64,000 nucleotides of DNA. Source: Winogradskyella sp. PG-2 (GTDB lineage Bacteria > Bacteroidota > Bacteroidia > Flavobacteriales > Flavobacteriaceae). Under the pieces are notes generated by a model, which worked only from the letters and a program-made list of their open reading frames with translations, was not told the origin of the DNA and ran no database searches. Each line of letters starts with the position of its first letter. The first letter of the stretch is position 1. The position numbers and the translations under genes were made by a program. The stretch is from contig NZ_AP014583.1 of NCBI RefSeq assembly GCF_000828715.1, positions 1,424,001 to 1,488,000 on the forward strand, in the 5' to 3' direction. Below are positions 18,492 to 27,183 of the stretch, in pieces.

Positions 18492-19334
18492 TTATAAATC
18501 ACTAGTTTTATTTACTATTAATTGATCTAAATACCAAACAGAATTTAAAGCTCCATAATTATAAAATTTAGCTGTTTGACTATTAGAAGTTGTAGTAAAT
18601 CTTATAGTATATGTAGAATATTCTGTTGTGGTTGTACCACTTAAAACTTCAAAGTTTGTAATACCAGACCAAGCGTTAGGAGTAAACAAAGCAGATCCAT
18701 CACTTTTTACTAGTAAAGTCATTGTATAATCTGTTGTATTATCTAAACGCATATCAACTTCAATTTTTGCACCACCTGATACCGTTTTTTGCACCTTTAA
18801 AGCATAATTACCATTACTAACATTTGTTGTTTCTACCGAGACAGTTGTTCTGTTTGCAACAATACCAGTTGTTGCTGAGTTTGCTTCATAAGTATTATCA
18901 GCTAAAGCATTACTAACATTATAGTAGTTGGTAATTGTAGCAGGTGTATATATACTAACTATAACATTATCAGATCCTTTCCAAACTCCCCATTCATCAT
19001 TAATATAACTGTATAAACTAATAGCATCTCCTCCGTTTTCTAAATTAGAGTTATCATAAACAAACTGTAGTTGTTTAACACCAGCACCAGGAATGATAGT
19101 TATTACACTATTATTGTTAAGTAATTTAATAGGTAAAAAAGCAAACGAATTTAAAGAAGTTTCAGGAAGTGTTGCAGTGACATTTGTTTTTATAAAAATA
19201 TGTGGTTTACAAGCAGCTAAATCAGACTCTAAAAAAGTATAAGTATCTGTTGTTACAACAACATGTGTATTATCTTCTTGAGAATGGATAAATATGCTAA
19301 TTGTAAAAGTTAGTAATAATGCAATTTTTTTCAT
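18492..19334 (-). CDS. Secreted protein with C-terminal CBM-like domain
   Basis: 280 residues with a signal peptide (MKKIALLLTFTISIFIHSQ). The first half (about 25-125) is beta-rich and unrecognised. The second half (about 130-278) looks like a jelly-roll carbohydrate-binding module of the CBM4/9-like kind: VSNGNYALKVQ, TTDYTMTLLVKSDGSA, YSTYTIRFTTTSNSQTAKFYNYGALNSVWYLDQL. It has no T9SS sorting domain and no catalytic signature. It is the first gene of a two-gene operon with the pectate-lyase-like gene, which supports a role in binding the same polysaccharide. Confidence 0.65.
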   Translation of the reverse strand: MKKIALLLTFTISIFIHSQEDNTHVVVTTDTYTFLESDLAACKPHIFIKTNVTATLPETSLNSFAFLPIKLLNNNSVITIIPGAGVKQLQFVYDNSNLENGGDAISLYSYINDEWGVWKGSDNVIVSIYTPATITNYYNVSNALADNTYEANSATTGIVANRTTVSVETTNVSNGNYALKVQKTVSGGAKIEVDMRLDNTTDYTMTLLVKSDGSALFTPNAWSGITNFEVLSGTTTTEYSTYTIRFTTTSNSQTAKFYNYGALNSVWYLDQLIVNKTSDL

Positions 19335-19518
19335 TTTTTTTTATCTATTTTACTTTGATAATTCACATTTTAGGTTGTATAAAATGCCTTTATTTAATTA
19401 ACTTTACGCACTTAAATAATACCTAGTTTTTTTAGAAATTTCAAAGGATGACAAAAGTAGGTTTTTTTTATGCTTTATAGCATTATTTTATTGTTATTAT
19501 ACTACTAATTAGTTCATT

Positions 19519-20952
19519 GTGAGAAAATTACTTCTTTTGTTTTTATTATTTCCTTTTTTAGGATTAAGCCAAATACAATTTATTTCAGATTTTAAGGATA
19601 GGACTAAACATGATAGTTCAGGTCATGTATTAAGCCTTTCAGAAAAGGGAAACATTATTGCAATAGGAGTGCCAGATAATAATGGAATTAATCAAGGTAA
19701 TGCACATGTTCGTATTTATAAACAAGCATCTGGTATTTGGACTCAAATAGGAAGTGATATTAGAGGTAAAATAACAGAAGATGTTTATGGTGTTTCTGTA
19801 AGTTTATCTGGTGATGGAAATAGCGTTGCTGTTAGTTTTATAGGTAATGATAGAAACGGTAAAATCAATGGATATATTAGTGTTTATAAAAATGAATCAG
19901 AAGAATGGATTCAAATAGGAAGTGATATAAAAGTAAATTCCGTAAACCAAATACTTAATCTTTCTGTAAACTTATCAGAAAAAGGAGATATAATTGCTAT
20001 TGGATTAAATCAAGAAAATGGTGCTGAGAAAAATCAGAGTAAGGTCAGTGTTTATAAAAATAGGCTAGGTGATTGGTATCAGATAGGAAATGATATAGTT
20101 AGTCAATCAAAAGAAAATAAGGCTTCTAACCTACCTGTAAGTTTAGCTAAAAATGGAAATACAATTGCTATAGCATTTAAAGCAAGTAAAGTTAGTGTTT
20201 ATGAGAATAGATCAGAAAACTGGATACAAACAAGAAATAATATATCTATTGAATCCATAGAAGAAACTATAAATGAGGTATGTTTATCTAAAGACGGAAG
20301 TATTATAGTAATTGGTGTTATAGCAAAAGAAAACCAAAAAAGTTATGTTAGTGTTTATAAAAATGAATCAGGAAGTTGGACACAAATAGGTAATGCAATT
20401 AAAGCGGATTCAGAACTATATAATTCAGGTTATTCTGTGGGTATATCAGACGATGGAAATAATATTGCAACAGGACGATATAACCTTAATAATAACAAAG
20501 GAGATGTAAGTATTTATAAAAACAAATCGGGTAATTGGATACAAATAGGAGTAGATATAGTTAATAAGTCATCTCAAAAATTTCCAGGTTTCGGATCTTC
20601 AATTAGCTTATCTGGTGATGGAAATAGTATTGCGATTGGTGCGATATCAGATAATACCAATAGTCCTATTAGTGGTGAGGTTAAAATAATAGATTTAACC
20701 CAAATGTTATTAAAAGAAGAACAAGCGCAATTTAATTTTAATCTCTACCCAAATCCCGCACAGAACCTATTTAAGATTCAATTAGAAAATAACAGAGTTT
20801 CAGAAAATATAAGGATCTATAATAATATAGGACAGTTAGTGTTAACCTCTAAAGAAACCATAATAAATTCTTCAACATTATCAACAGGTTTATATGTTGT
20901 AGAAATAGAAACGAATCTAGGGAAAAGCTCTAAAAAGTTGATTATAGAATAG
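19519..20952 (+). CDS. T9SS-exported six-repeat propeller-like protein
   Basis: 477 residues from a GTG start at 19519, which opens a good signal peptide MRKLLLLFLLFPFLGLSQ; no in-frame ATG lies close by. Six copies of a unit with the core (V/I)SVYKNxSGxWxQIGxDI, preceded by SLSxDGNxIAIG, occur with a period near 50-56 residues (cores at about 64, 120, 174, 224, 276 and 331). The last 70 residues are a type A T9SS sorting domain (LYPNPAQNLFKI, IYNNIGQLVL, LSTGLYVVEIE, KKLIIE). The six blades suggest a closed beta-propeller. Function is unknown. It is divergent from the CBM-like gene and may share its control region. Confidence 0.85.
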   Translation: MRKLLLLFLLFPFLGLSQIQFISDFKDRTKHDSSGHVLSLSEKGNIIAIGVPDNNGINQGNAHVRIYKQASGIWTQIGSDIRGKITEDVYGVSVSLSGDGNSVAVSFIGNDRNGKINGYISVYKNESEEWIQIGSDIKVNSVNQILNLSVNLSEKGDIIAIGLNQENGAEKNQSKVSVYKNRLGDWYQIGNDIVSQSKENKASNLPVSLAKNGNTIAIAFKASKVSVYENRSENWIQTRNNISIESIEETINEVCLSKDGSIIVIGVIAKENQKSYVSVYKNESGSWTQIGNAIKADSELYNSGYSVGISDDGNNIATGRYNLNNNKGDVSIYKNKSGNWIQIGVDIVNKSSQKFPGFGSSISLSGDGNSIAIGAISDNTNSPISGEVKIIDLTQMLLKEEQAQFNFNLYPNPAQNLFKIQLENNRVSENIRIYNNIGQLVLTSKETIINSSTLSTGLYVVEIETNLGKSSKKLIIE

Positions 20953-21148
20953 CTTATTTGCTTTAATATATATCTAGAAATACACTAGAATTTTACAGTG
21001 CTTTTTCATTTATTTAACCTTCACTAAACACTATTAAATAATTAAAGCGTAGCTTTGCATTAAACTTAATAACTTCACTTCCACCTATATTAAGTTTAAA
21101 ATGAAGAATTCCTAACACTTTTAGGAAAAGAATATGATTACAAATTAA

Positions 21149-23353
21149 ATGACAAAAAAGAAAAAAAGGAGATCATCAAAAAATAAGATTTCCAACCTTA
21201 CAAATACTATTCAAAGTATTTTAAAAAAAGAAAGAAACCAAGCCCTAAATTATAAACAAATTGCTGCTAAACTAGGTGTTAACGATGCTAGTAGTAGAAA
21301 TCAGATTATAAAAACACTAGCTAAATTAGCCGCTAAAAAAGAGATAGAACAAGTAGATCGTGGTAAATATAAAGCCATTGTAAATACAGAATACCATATA
21401 GGTATTTTAGATTTAGCTTCTAAAGGAAACGGTTACATTATAAGCGATGATTTTGAGGAAGATATATTTATAGCATCCAATAACATCAACAAAGCATTAG
21501 ATGGTGATGAAGTAGAATTCTATGCTTACAGACGCAAACGAAGAGGTAAGCAAGAAGGTGAAATCACCAATATTATTAAGCGTGCTAAAACAGAATATGT
21601 TGGTGCCATTCAAATCCACGAGAAAAAGAATTTTGCTTTTGTGGTAACAGATAGTGTAAAGATGTATAAAGACATTTTTGTACCTATTAGTAAAATCAAA
21701 AAAGCAGAAGATGGAGATAAGGTTTTAGTATCCTTAACTGATTGGCCAGAAAAGGCAGATTCTCCTTATGGAAAAGTTATAGAAGTTTTAGGTAAACCAG
21801 GTGAGCATAGCACTGAGATTAATTCTATTATGGCAGAATATGGTTTACCATTAGAATTTCCTCATGATGTAGAAACCTATGCTAATAACTTAGATATTTC
21901 AATTAAACCAGAAGAGATTGCTAAGCGACGCGATATGCGTAAGGATTTAACCTTTACTATAGACCCTAAAGATGCTAAAGATTTTGACGATGCCTTATCT
22001 TTTACAGTATTAGATAATGGTTTATATGAAGTCGGTATTCATATTGCAGATGTATCTCATTACGTACAACCAGGAACTATTTTAGATGATGAAGCTTATG
22101 AGCGTGCTACGTCTATTTATTTAGTAGATCGTGTGGTGCCAATGTTACCAGAGCGCTTATCTAATGGAGCCTGCTCTTTACGTCCACACGAAGAGAAATA
22201 CACCTTCTCAGCTGTCTTTCAGATGAATGATAAATGCGAAATTAAAAACGACTGGTTCGGTAGAACAGTTACCTATTCAGATGCGCGTTTTGCTTATGAA
22301 GAAGCGCAAGCAGTTATAGAATCTAAGACTAATGAAATTCCACAAGACGTTTCATTAACTAGTAAAGCTTATAAAACAGACCAAGCTATAGCAGATGCGA
22401 TTTTAAAAATGGATGAGCTCGCTAAAAAAATGCGTTCTAAACGTATGAGTTCTGGAGCTATCTCTTTTGATAAGGTTGAGGTGAAATTTAATTTAGACGA
22501 GAAAGCAAATCCGGTTGGAGTCTTCTTTAAAACAAGTAAAGATGCTAATAAACTTATTGAAGAATTTATGCTATTAGCGAATAGAAAAGTCTCTGAGTTT
22601 GTTGGAAATAAATCACCAAAAAAGACCTTTGTATATCGTGTACACGATGAACCAGATGAATCTAAATTAGCTCAACTACAAACCGTAGTTGGTCGTTTTG
22701 GTCACAAGCTTAACTTTAGAGATAAAGGCAGCATTGCATCATCATTAAATAATTTATTAAAAGATGTTGTTGGTAAAAAGGAACAGAATTTAGTAGATAC
22801 TTTAGCGATTCGGACCATGTCTAAAGCAGAATATACCACACATAATATTGGTCATTATGGTTTGGCTTTCGATTATTACAGTCATTTTACTTCACCAATA
22901 AGACGTTATCCAGATGTAATGGCACATCGTTTATTACAACAATATCTCGATGGTGAAAAATCTGCTAATGAAGACATTTACGAAGAGAAATGTAATCATA
23001 GCAGTAATATGGAATATTTAGCGACAAAAGCAGAACGCGATTCAATAAAATACATGCAAATTCGTTTTATGCAAGACCACCAAGACGAAGAATTTTTAGG
23101 AGTAATTTCTGGAGTTACAGATTGGGGAATATATGTAGAGATTATATCTAACAAATGCGAAGGCATGGTAAGTGTTAGAGATATGAAAGATGATCATTAT
23201 CAATTCGATCAAGGTCAATATGCAATGGTTGGAAAAAAAGAAGGCATTGTATACCAATTAGGAGATGAGGTCGTTGTAAAAGTGAAGAACACAGATCTGG
23301 TTAAAAAACATTTAGATTTCTTTATGGTTGGAAAACCAGAAGCTGAAGATTAA
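21149..23353 (+). CDS. rnr: Ribonuclease R
   Basis: 734 residues. A lysine-rich N-terminus and a winged-helix segment (about 20-80) precede cold-shock-type OB domains (about 85-230). The RNB catalytic domain (about 265-590) has the metal-binding aspartates in DPKDAKDFDDALSF and the motif HFTSPIRRYPDVMAHR. A C-terminal S1 domain spans about 645-725 (GVISGVTDWGIYVEI). Known role: processive 3'-5' exoribonuclease that degrades structured RNA. The 196-bp region upstream has no gene. The YbjQ-like gene follows closely. Confidence 0.95.
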   Translation: MTKKKKRRSSKNKISNLTNTIQSILKKERNQALNYKQIAAKLGVNDASSRNQIIKTLAKLAAKKEIEQVDRGKYKAIVNTEYHIGILDLASKGNGYIISDDFEEDIFIASNNINKALDGDEVEFYAYRRKRRGKQEGEITNIIKRAKTEYVGAIQIHEKKNFAFVVTDSVKMYKDIFVPISKIKKAEDGDKVLVSLTDWPEKADSPYGKVIEVLGKPGEHSTEINSIMAEYGLPLEFPHDVETYANNLDISIKPEEIAKRRDMRKDLTFTIDPKDAKDFDDALSFTVLDNGLYEVGIHIADVSHYVQPGTILDDEAYERATSIYLVDRVVPMLPERLSNGACSLRPHEEKYTFSAVFQMNDKCEIKNDWFGRTVTYSDARFAYEEAQAVIESKTNEIPQDVSLTSKAYKTDQAIADAILKMDELAKKMRSKRMSSGAISFDKVEVKFNLDEKANPVGVFFKTSKDANKLIEEFMLLANRKVSEFVGNKSPKKTFVYRVHDEPDESKLAQLQTVVGRFGHKLNFRDKGSIASSLNNLLKDVVGKKEQNLVDTLAIRTMSKAEYTTHNIGHYGLAFDYYSHFTSPIRRYPDVMAHRLLQQYLDGEKSANEDIYEEKCNHSSNMEYLATKAERDSIKYMQIRFMQDHQDEEFLGVISGVTDWGIYVEIISNKCEGMVSVRDMKDDHYQFDQGQYAMVGKKEGIVYQLGDEVVVKVKNTDLVKKHLDFFMVGKPEAED

Positions 23354-23381
23354 ATTTGTAATTCAATTAATTGATTTAAAT

Positions 23382-23681
23382 ATGATCTTAACAACAACAA
23401 ACTCAATAGAAGGTTATAAAATAATAGATTACCTAGGTATTGTAACTGGTGTAGCTATTAATAAAGAAACCTTAGCTATGGGATTTAGTGTTTCTAAATA
23501 TTATGCTAAAATACAAGATAGCATAGGAATTATTAAAGAAGAAGCGTTTCAGAATTTACAAAACAATGCATCGAAACTTAAAGCAAATGCTGTTGTAGGA
23601 ATTAAAGTAGAAGTAGAGTTTACGACAAGTAATTACCCTATAGTTTCGGTCACAGGCACAGCGGTTAAAGTCGCTATTTAA
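23382..23681 (+). CDS. YbjQ/UPF0145 family protein
   Basis: 99 residues from the ATG at 23382, which starts MILTTTNSIEGYKIIDYLGI as in the family; an earlier in-frame ATG at 23328 would overlap the 3' end of rnr and is unlikely. Residues LKANAVVGIKVEVE and the C-terminal VSVTGTAVKV match the YbjQ fold, which forms pentamers. It has been called a heavy-metal-binding domain, but its role is not established. It sits 28 bp after rnr and 18 bp before the DUF2807 gene, so a shared transcript is likely. Confidence 0.85.
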   Translation: MILTTTNSIEGYKIIDYLGIVTGVAINKETLAMGFSVSKYYAKIQDSIGIIKEEAFQNLQNNASKLKANAVVGIKVEVEFTTSNYPIVSVTGTAVKVAI

Positions 23682-23699
23682 TGAAAATATAAAATAAGC

Positions 23700-24371
23700 A
23701 TGAAAAAATTTGTTGTCATTTTAGTTTTAGTTATTGGCTTCACCATCAACGCCCAAGAAGTTTTAGAGAAAACAGTAGGAGAATTTACAACAGTTAAAGT
23801 TTATGATTTAATTAATCTTAAAATGATTAAATCTAAAGAAAACAAAGTTGTAGTTTCTGGAAAAAATAGAAATGATGTTGAGGTTGTTAATAAAAATGGC
23901 AAGCTTAAAATAAGAATGAATCTAGAAGAGAGTTATGACGGAAATGATACTATAGTGACTTTGTATTACACTTCAGTTGATGTCATAGATGCTAATGAGG
24001 GAGCAAGAGTGACTTTAAACGAAGCTATTGAGCAATTTGAAATTGATCTAAGAACACAAGAAGGCGCAGAAATTACAGCAGAGTTAAAGACAACGTATGC
24101 CAATTTTAGAGCAGTAACAGGTGGTGTTATTAATGCAATAGGAGTTTCAAAAAACCAAGATATTTCTGTTTATACAGGCGGAGTTTTTAATGGAGAAGAT
24201 TTTATTACCAAGCAAACAGAAGTTAGTGTTAATGCTGCGGGTGAAGCTCATGTAAATGCCACGGAATATGTAGATGTTAGGATTAAAGCGGGTGGTGATG
24301 TTTATATTTATGGCAAACCAAAACAAGTTGATGAAAGTCGTGTTCTGGGAGGTAGAATAAAACGTATGTAA
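23700..24371 (+). CDS. Secreted DUF2807 (head GIN domain) protein
   Basis: 223 residues with a signal peptide (MKKFVVILVLVIGFTINAQ). The rest is a beta-helix-like DUF2807 domain: VYDLINLKMIKS, repeated polar turns (VDVIDANEGARVTLNE, FRAVTGGVINAIGV, YTGGVFNGEDF) and a basic C-terminus. The family is common in Bacteroidota envelopes and has no known activity. It probably lies in the periplasm. It may be the last gene of the rnr operon; a promoter-like element follows at 24380-24396. Confidence 0.82.
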   Translation: MKKFVVILVLVIGFTINAQEVLEKTVGEFTTVKVYDLINLKMIKSKENKVVVSGKNRNDVEVVNKNGKLKIRMNLEESYDGNDTIVTLYYTSVDVIDANEGARVTLNEAIEQFEIDLRTQEGAEITAELKTTYANFRAVTGGVINAIGVSKNQDISVYTGGVFNGEDFITKQTEVSVNAAGEAHVNATEYVDVRIKAGGDVYIYGKPKQVDESRVLGGRIKRM

Positions 24372-24379
24372 ATTCTTAA

Positions 24380-24396
24380 TAGATTTGTTACATTTG
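24380..24396 (+). promoter_or_regulatory. Two overlapping TAnnTTTG -7 elements
   Basis: TAGATTTG (24380-24387) and TACATTTG (24389-24396) both fit the Bacteroidota -7 consensus and lie 20-36 bp before the LysE gene. Either could be the real element; no clear TTG at -33 was picked out. Confidence 0.5.
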
Positions 24397-24415
24397 TGTA
24401 AACCGCAAGATTTAC

Positions 24416-25099
24416 ATGTTTGATGATATCTTAACAGCCATTCCCTTTGGTATTATTTTAGCCTTTACTATTGGTCCTGTTTTTTTTGTTTTGTTAGAAA
24501 CAAGTGTTACGAAAGGCTTTACTAGCGCTATTATTTTTGATCTTGGCGTAATCCTAGCAGATATTGTATTTATTCTAGTTATTTTTAAAAGCACAGACAC
24601 GCTTTTAGATAAAATAAAAGACGACCCCAAATTATTAGTTTTTGGCGGTGTTTTGTTAGTCATCTATGGACTTATAAGCTTTATAAAAACATCAAAATCC
24701 TTCCGATCAATAGTTAGAGAACACCACAGAATTGAAATTCCTAAAAAAGACTACGGAAAGCTATTTATTAAAGGCTTTTTACTCAATTTTATTAATATTG
24801 GAGTGCTTTTGGGTTGGTTAGGCTTTATCGTTATCGGAACCTCAATAACAACGTCTAAGAATGGTGTATTTATCTTTATTACCACTATGCTAATTGCTTA
24901 TTTTTTAACAGACCTTTTTAAGATTGCGATGGCAAAGCGTTTAAAAAGTAAATTAACACCAAGACTTATTTTTAAAACCAAAAAGATTGTATCTCTAGTT
25001 ATTCTAGGCTTTGGAATTTTATTGCTAACTCAAGGTTTATTTCCTGAGTTATATGAAAAAAGCAAAGAACAGATTGATAAGGTCAATCCGATAAACTAA
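24416..25099 (+). CDS. LysE family translocator
   Basis: 227 residues with about six transmembrane helices. The N-terminal AIPFGIILAFTIGPVFFVLLETSVTKGF carries the glycine/proline pattern of the LysE/RhtB exporter family, followed by FDLGVILADIVFILV and GGVLLVIYGL. Known role of the family: export of amino acids or similar small metabolites across the inner membrane; the substrate is not predictable here. The secreted hypothetical gene starts 7 bp after the stop codon. Confidence 0.88.
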   Translation: MFDDILTAIPFGIILAFTIGPVFFVLLETSVTKGFTSAIIFDLGVILADIVFILVIFKSTDTLLDKIKDDPKLLVFGGVLLVIYGLISFIKTSKSFRSIVREHHRIEIPKKDYGKLFIKGFLLNFINIGVLLGWLGFIVIGTSITTSKNGVFIFITTMLIAYFLTDLFKIAMAKRLKSKLTPRLIFKTKKIVSLVILGFGILLLTQGLFPELYEKSKEQIDKVNPIN

Positions 25100-25106
25100 T
25101 ATTTGT

Positions 25107-25754
25107 ATGAAACTTTTTATCACCAGCATTGTCTTGATTATGTTTGTTTGTTTTGGGAATTCTCAAAACAAATCGAAACATTATGTATTACCCGAGTTTG
25201 TTTCAGGATCTATTTTAATGAAAGATGGAACAAAACAAATAGGGGTTTTAAATTACAATGCGCTTTCTGGAAATTTCGCTCTAAAGAAAGAAGCGGAGAT
25301 ATTAGCGCTCTCAGAAACTTTAGTAAGTGGTGTAGATACTGTTTATGTGGCTAATCGGAAGTTCTTTAGGAAAGACGGTAAATTTTATGAATTTTTATTG
25401 AAGTCAGACATTGAGCTTTATGTTGAATATAAATGTAAATTATCAACTTCAACAGAAGCTAGTAGTGGTTATGGAGGAACTTCACAAACAACATCAGGAA
25501 GATCATTATCTGTAATAGAAAATACCGGAAACATTTATGCTTTAGAACTTCCAGAAGGATATAATGTAAGCTTAGATATGGATTATTGGATTGACAAAGG
25601 TGAGGTTCTCACAAAGATCACCACCGTAAATCAATTTAAAAAACTATATCAGGACCATAAAAAGGAGTTTAAAACTTATCGAAAGAAAAATAAAATAGAT
25701 TTTAAAACACCATCTACAGTACTTAAACTTATAGAACACCTTGAGGCTTTGTAA
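25107..25754 (+). CDS. Secreted hypothetical protein
   Basis: 215 residues with a signal peptide (MKLFITSIVLIMFVCFGNSQ). I do not recognise the family. Visible features: a beta-rich first half (GSILMKDGTKQIGVLNYN), a Ser/Thr/Gly-rich loop (SSGYGGTSQTTSGRS) near 120, and a basic C-terminal helix (FKKLYQDHKKEFKTYRKKNK). It probably resides in the periplasm. It starts 7 bp after lysE, so it is likely co-expressed; the frameshifted RDD gene follows after 31 bp. Confidence 0.7.
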   Translation: MKLFITSIVLIMFVCFGNSQNKSKHYVLPEFVSGSILMKDGTKQIGVLNYNALSGNFALKKEAEILALSETLVSGVDTVYVANRKFFRKDGKFYEFLLKSDIELYVEYKCKLSTSTEASSGYGGTSQTTSGRSLSVIENTGNIYALELPEGYNVSLDMDYWIDKGEVLTKITTVNQFKKLYQDHKKEFKTYRKKNKIDFKTPSTVLKLIEHLEAL

Positions 25755-25785
25755 AAGAGAGTTTTAAAAGTAATTACATTTTCAC

Positions 25786-26179
25786 ATGAACACAAAATAC
25801 GCAACCCTCCAAAGCAGAATAAAAGCAGCTGTTATAGGTAGTATTATTTTAATTACGGTTTTATACTGTGTTTCAGAATTACTAAATACTTATGAGGACG
25901 TGTCCTCGTTGTTGAGAATGAGTCTTTTCATCTTTTTTTTTCATCCTATATGAGCCTTTAATGTTTTCAATTTTTGGTTATACTCTCGGGCATTATTACA
26001 GTGATATAAAAGTAAGGCAAGCCAATAAGCCGGAAAAGAAAGTCAGTTTCCCAATTGCCTTAATTAGATTTGCTTTAAAGGCTTCATTAGGCTGGTTGTC
26101 GTTATTAACAACAACAGGTAGTGAAAAGAAGCAAGCAATTCATGATGCGGCTACTAAATCAGTAGTTCTTTCAGATTAA
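25786..26179 (+). pseudogene. RDD family membrane protein, frameshifted at T9
   Basis: From the ATG at 25786 the frame runs MNTKYATLQSRIKAAVIGS... and stops at a TGA (25951-25953) just after nine T (25933-25941). A second frame resumes there and ends at 26179 (YEPLMFSIFGYTLGHYY, then HDAATKSVVLSD). Removing one T joins the two into a 130-residue protein with the RDD pattern: RIKAAVIG helix, second helix FIFFFILYEP, GYTLGHYYSDIKVR and a C-terminal HDAATKSVV. Its true state is uncertain: sequencing error in the T run, a real null allele, or expression by slippage. RDD proteins are small membrane proteins of unclear transport role. Confidence 0.75.
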
Positions 26180-26267
26180 AATAACCTTGAAGAAAATCGA
26201 AGGGCTATAAGAATTGTCAAGCAAATTCAAGTTAGTGTTACCGAAATAATTTTTTTCAAAATTTAAA

Positions 26268-26305
26268 TAAAACAAAAAAGACACTACTTCATAAAGTAAT
26301 GCCTT
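26268..26305 (-). terminator. Weak terminator after tRNA-Cys
   Basis: Read on the minus strand, TACTT-loop-AAGTA is followed by TGTCTTTTTTG. The stem is short, so the call is tentative; it would end the folB/tRNA-Cys transcript. Confidence 0.4.
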
Positions 26306-26316
26306 TTAATCTTTAG

Positions 26317-26387
26317 AGGTGTCGAGCGGATTCGAACCGCTGTAGATGGTGTTGCAGACCACTGCCTAGCCACTCGGCCACGACACC
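26317..26387 (-). tRNA. tRNA-Cys (GCA)
   Basis: The minus strand folds as a tRNA: acceptor GGTGTCG pairs with CGACACC, the D-arm includes GAGTGGCTAGGC, the anticodon loop is CTGCAAC with anticodon GCA, and the T-arm has GGTTCGAATCC. The discriminator base is U, as expected for Cys. CCA is not encoded. It lies downstream of folB on the same strand. Confidence 0.96.
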
Positions 26388-26422
26388 CTTTAGCGATGGC
26401 AAATATATAAATTATATGGGGT

Positions 26423-26800
26423 TTACCCTATATAGACCCAGTTTTTTCGTTTTTCAGTGAGTTTTATAGTTACCATCTCAACATCACCACCAATAGGCGG
26501 GTTTATTTTACTCACAGAAACAGTTGCTTTGGAGATTAATTTATCTTCATTAAAAAAGCGATTTAAAATGCGTTGTGCTACAGTTTCTAATAGCTTTGAA
26601 GGAATACTCATTTCTTCTATAACCACTTTGTTTAAAAACACATAGTCAACAGTGTCAGAAAGCTTATCAGATTTTGCTGAGGTTTTTAAATTACATTTCA
26701 CCTCTAAATCCACCCTGTAATCACTTCCAATAATTGTCTCTTCGTTTAAACAACCATGGTGAGCAAACACCCTAATATTTTCAACTTTTATAATTCCCAT
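26423..26800 (-). CDS. folB: Dihydroneopterin aldolase
   Basis: 125 residues. FolB signatures: VFAHHGCLNEE near the N-terminus, DYRVDLEV, SDTVDYVFLNKVV, the conserved LLETVAQRI helix and NPPIGGDVEMVTI near the C-terminus. Known role: conversion of dihydroneopterin to 6-hydroxymethyl-dihydropterin in folate synthesis, as a cytoplasmic oligomer. The tRNA-Cys gene lies about 35 bp downstream on the same strand. Confidence 0.93.
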   Translation of the reverse strand: MGIIKVENIRVFAHHGCLNEETIIGSDYRVDLEVKCNLKTSAKSDKLSDTVDYVFLNKVVIEEMSIPSKLLETVAQRILNRFFNEDKLISKATVSVSKINPPIGGDVEMVTIKLTEKRKNWVYIG

Positions 26801-26894
26801 AAGGCAAAAATAAGATTAGTAAATGTCACTTTTAATGAATTATTCAAAGAAATTTCTTATTTATCATTTTCAATTAAACTTGAGCTATTCTATT

Positions 26895-27095
26895 TTAATT
26901 AGTAAACAAATCAAATATATTACTAATAGCACTTGTTTTCGCCTTGAAAAATTCTGTATAAGAACAATTATCACAGGTAACAGAAGTAAACTTTTTATTC
27001 TGTACATCAAAGATTTTAGATAAAGCACTTCCTGTGGCTCTCATTTCTCCAATTTGGTAAGCCGTATTGTCGCATTTAGGACATCTGTAGTTCAT
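26895..27095 (-). CDS. Zinc-ribbon protein (DUF2082)
   Basis: 66 residues. Two CxxC knuckles (CPKC near 5 and CDNC near 41) form a zinc ribbon, and EMRATGSALSKIFDVQNKKF plus NIFDLF at the C-terminus match the small DUF2082/zinc_ribbon_13 group. Its role is unknown; nucleic-acid binding is only a guess from the fold. It is divergent from glnS, with an 8-bp-arm palindrome in the shared upstream region. Confidence 0.85.
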   Translation of the reverse strand: MNYRCPKCDNTAYQIGEMRATGSALSKIFDVQNKKFTSVTCDNCSYTEFFKAKTSAISNIFDLFTN

Positions 27096-27118
27096 TTTCT
27101 TTTTTTGTTTTGGTTCAT

Positions 27119-27137
27119 ACTATACGTATCGTATAGT
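27119..27137. promoter_or_regulatory. Palindromic operator candidate
   Basis: ACTATACG-TAT-CGTATAGT is a perfect inverted repeat in the 88-bp gap between the divergent DUF2082 and glnS genes, 22 bp upstream of a -7 element for glnS. It has no T run and is unlikely to be a terminator. A dimeric regulator site is inferred. Confidence 0.45.
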
Positions 27138-27158
27138 GCATAAATGTTACAATTTGTG

Positions 27159-27166
27159 TAATTTTG
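27159..27166 (+). promoter_or_regulatory. TAnnTTTG -7 element of glnS
   Basis: TAATTTTG matches the Bacteroidota -7 consensus and ends 17 bp before the glnS ATG. Confidence 0.5.
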
Positions 27167-27183
27167 TGTTTTAATTTTTTTCA

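Noticed and set aside
25961..26179. Stand-alone 72-residue protein
   Set aside because: It is the C-terminal half of the frameshifted RDD gene; upstream residues in the other frame belong to it.
26823..27023. Plus-strand 66-residue ORF
   Set aside because: It is largely antisense to the zinc-ribbon gene, which has a clear CxxC/CxxC pattern on the minus strand.
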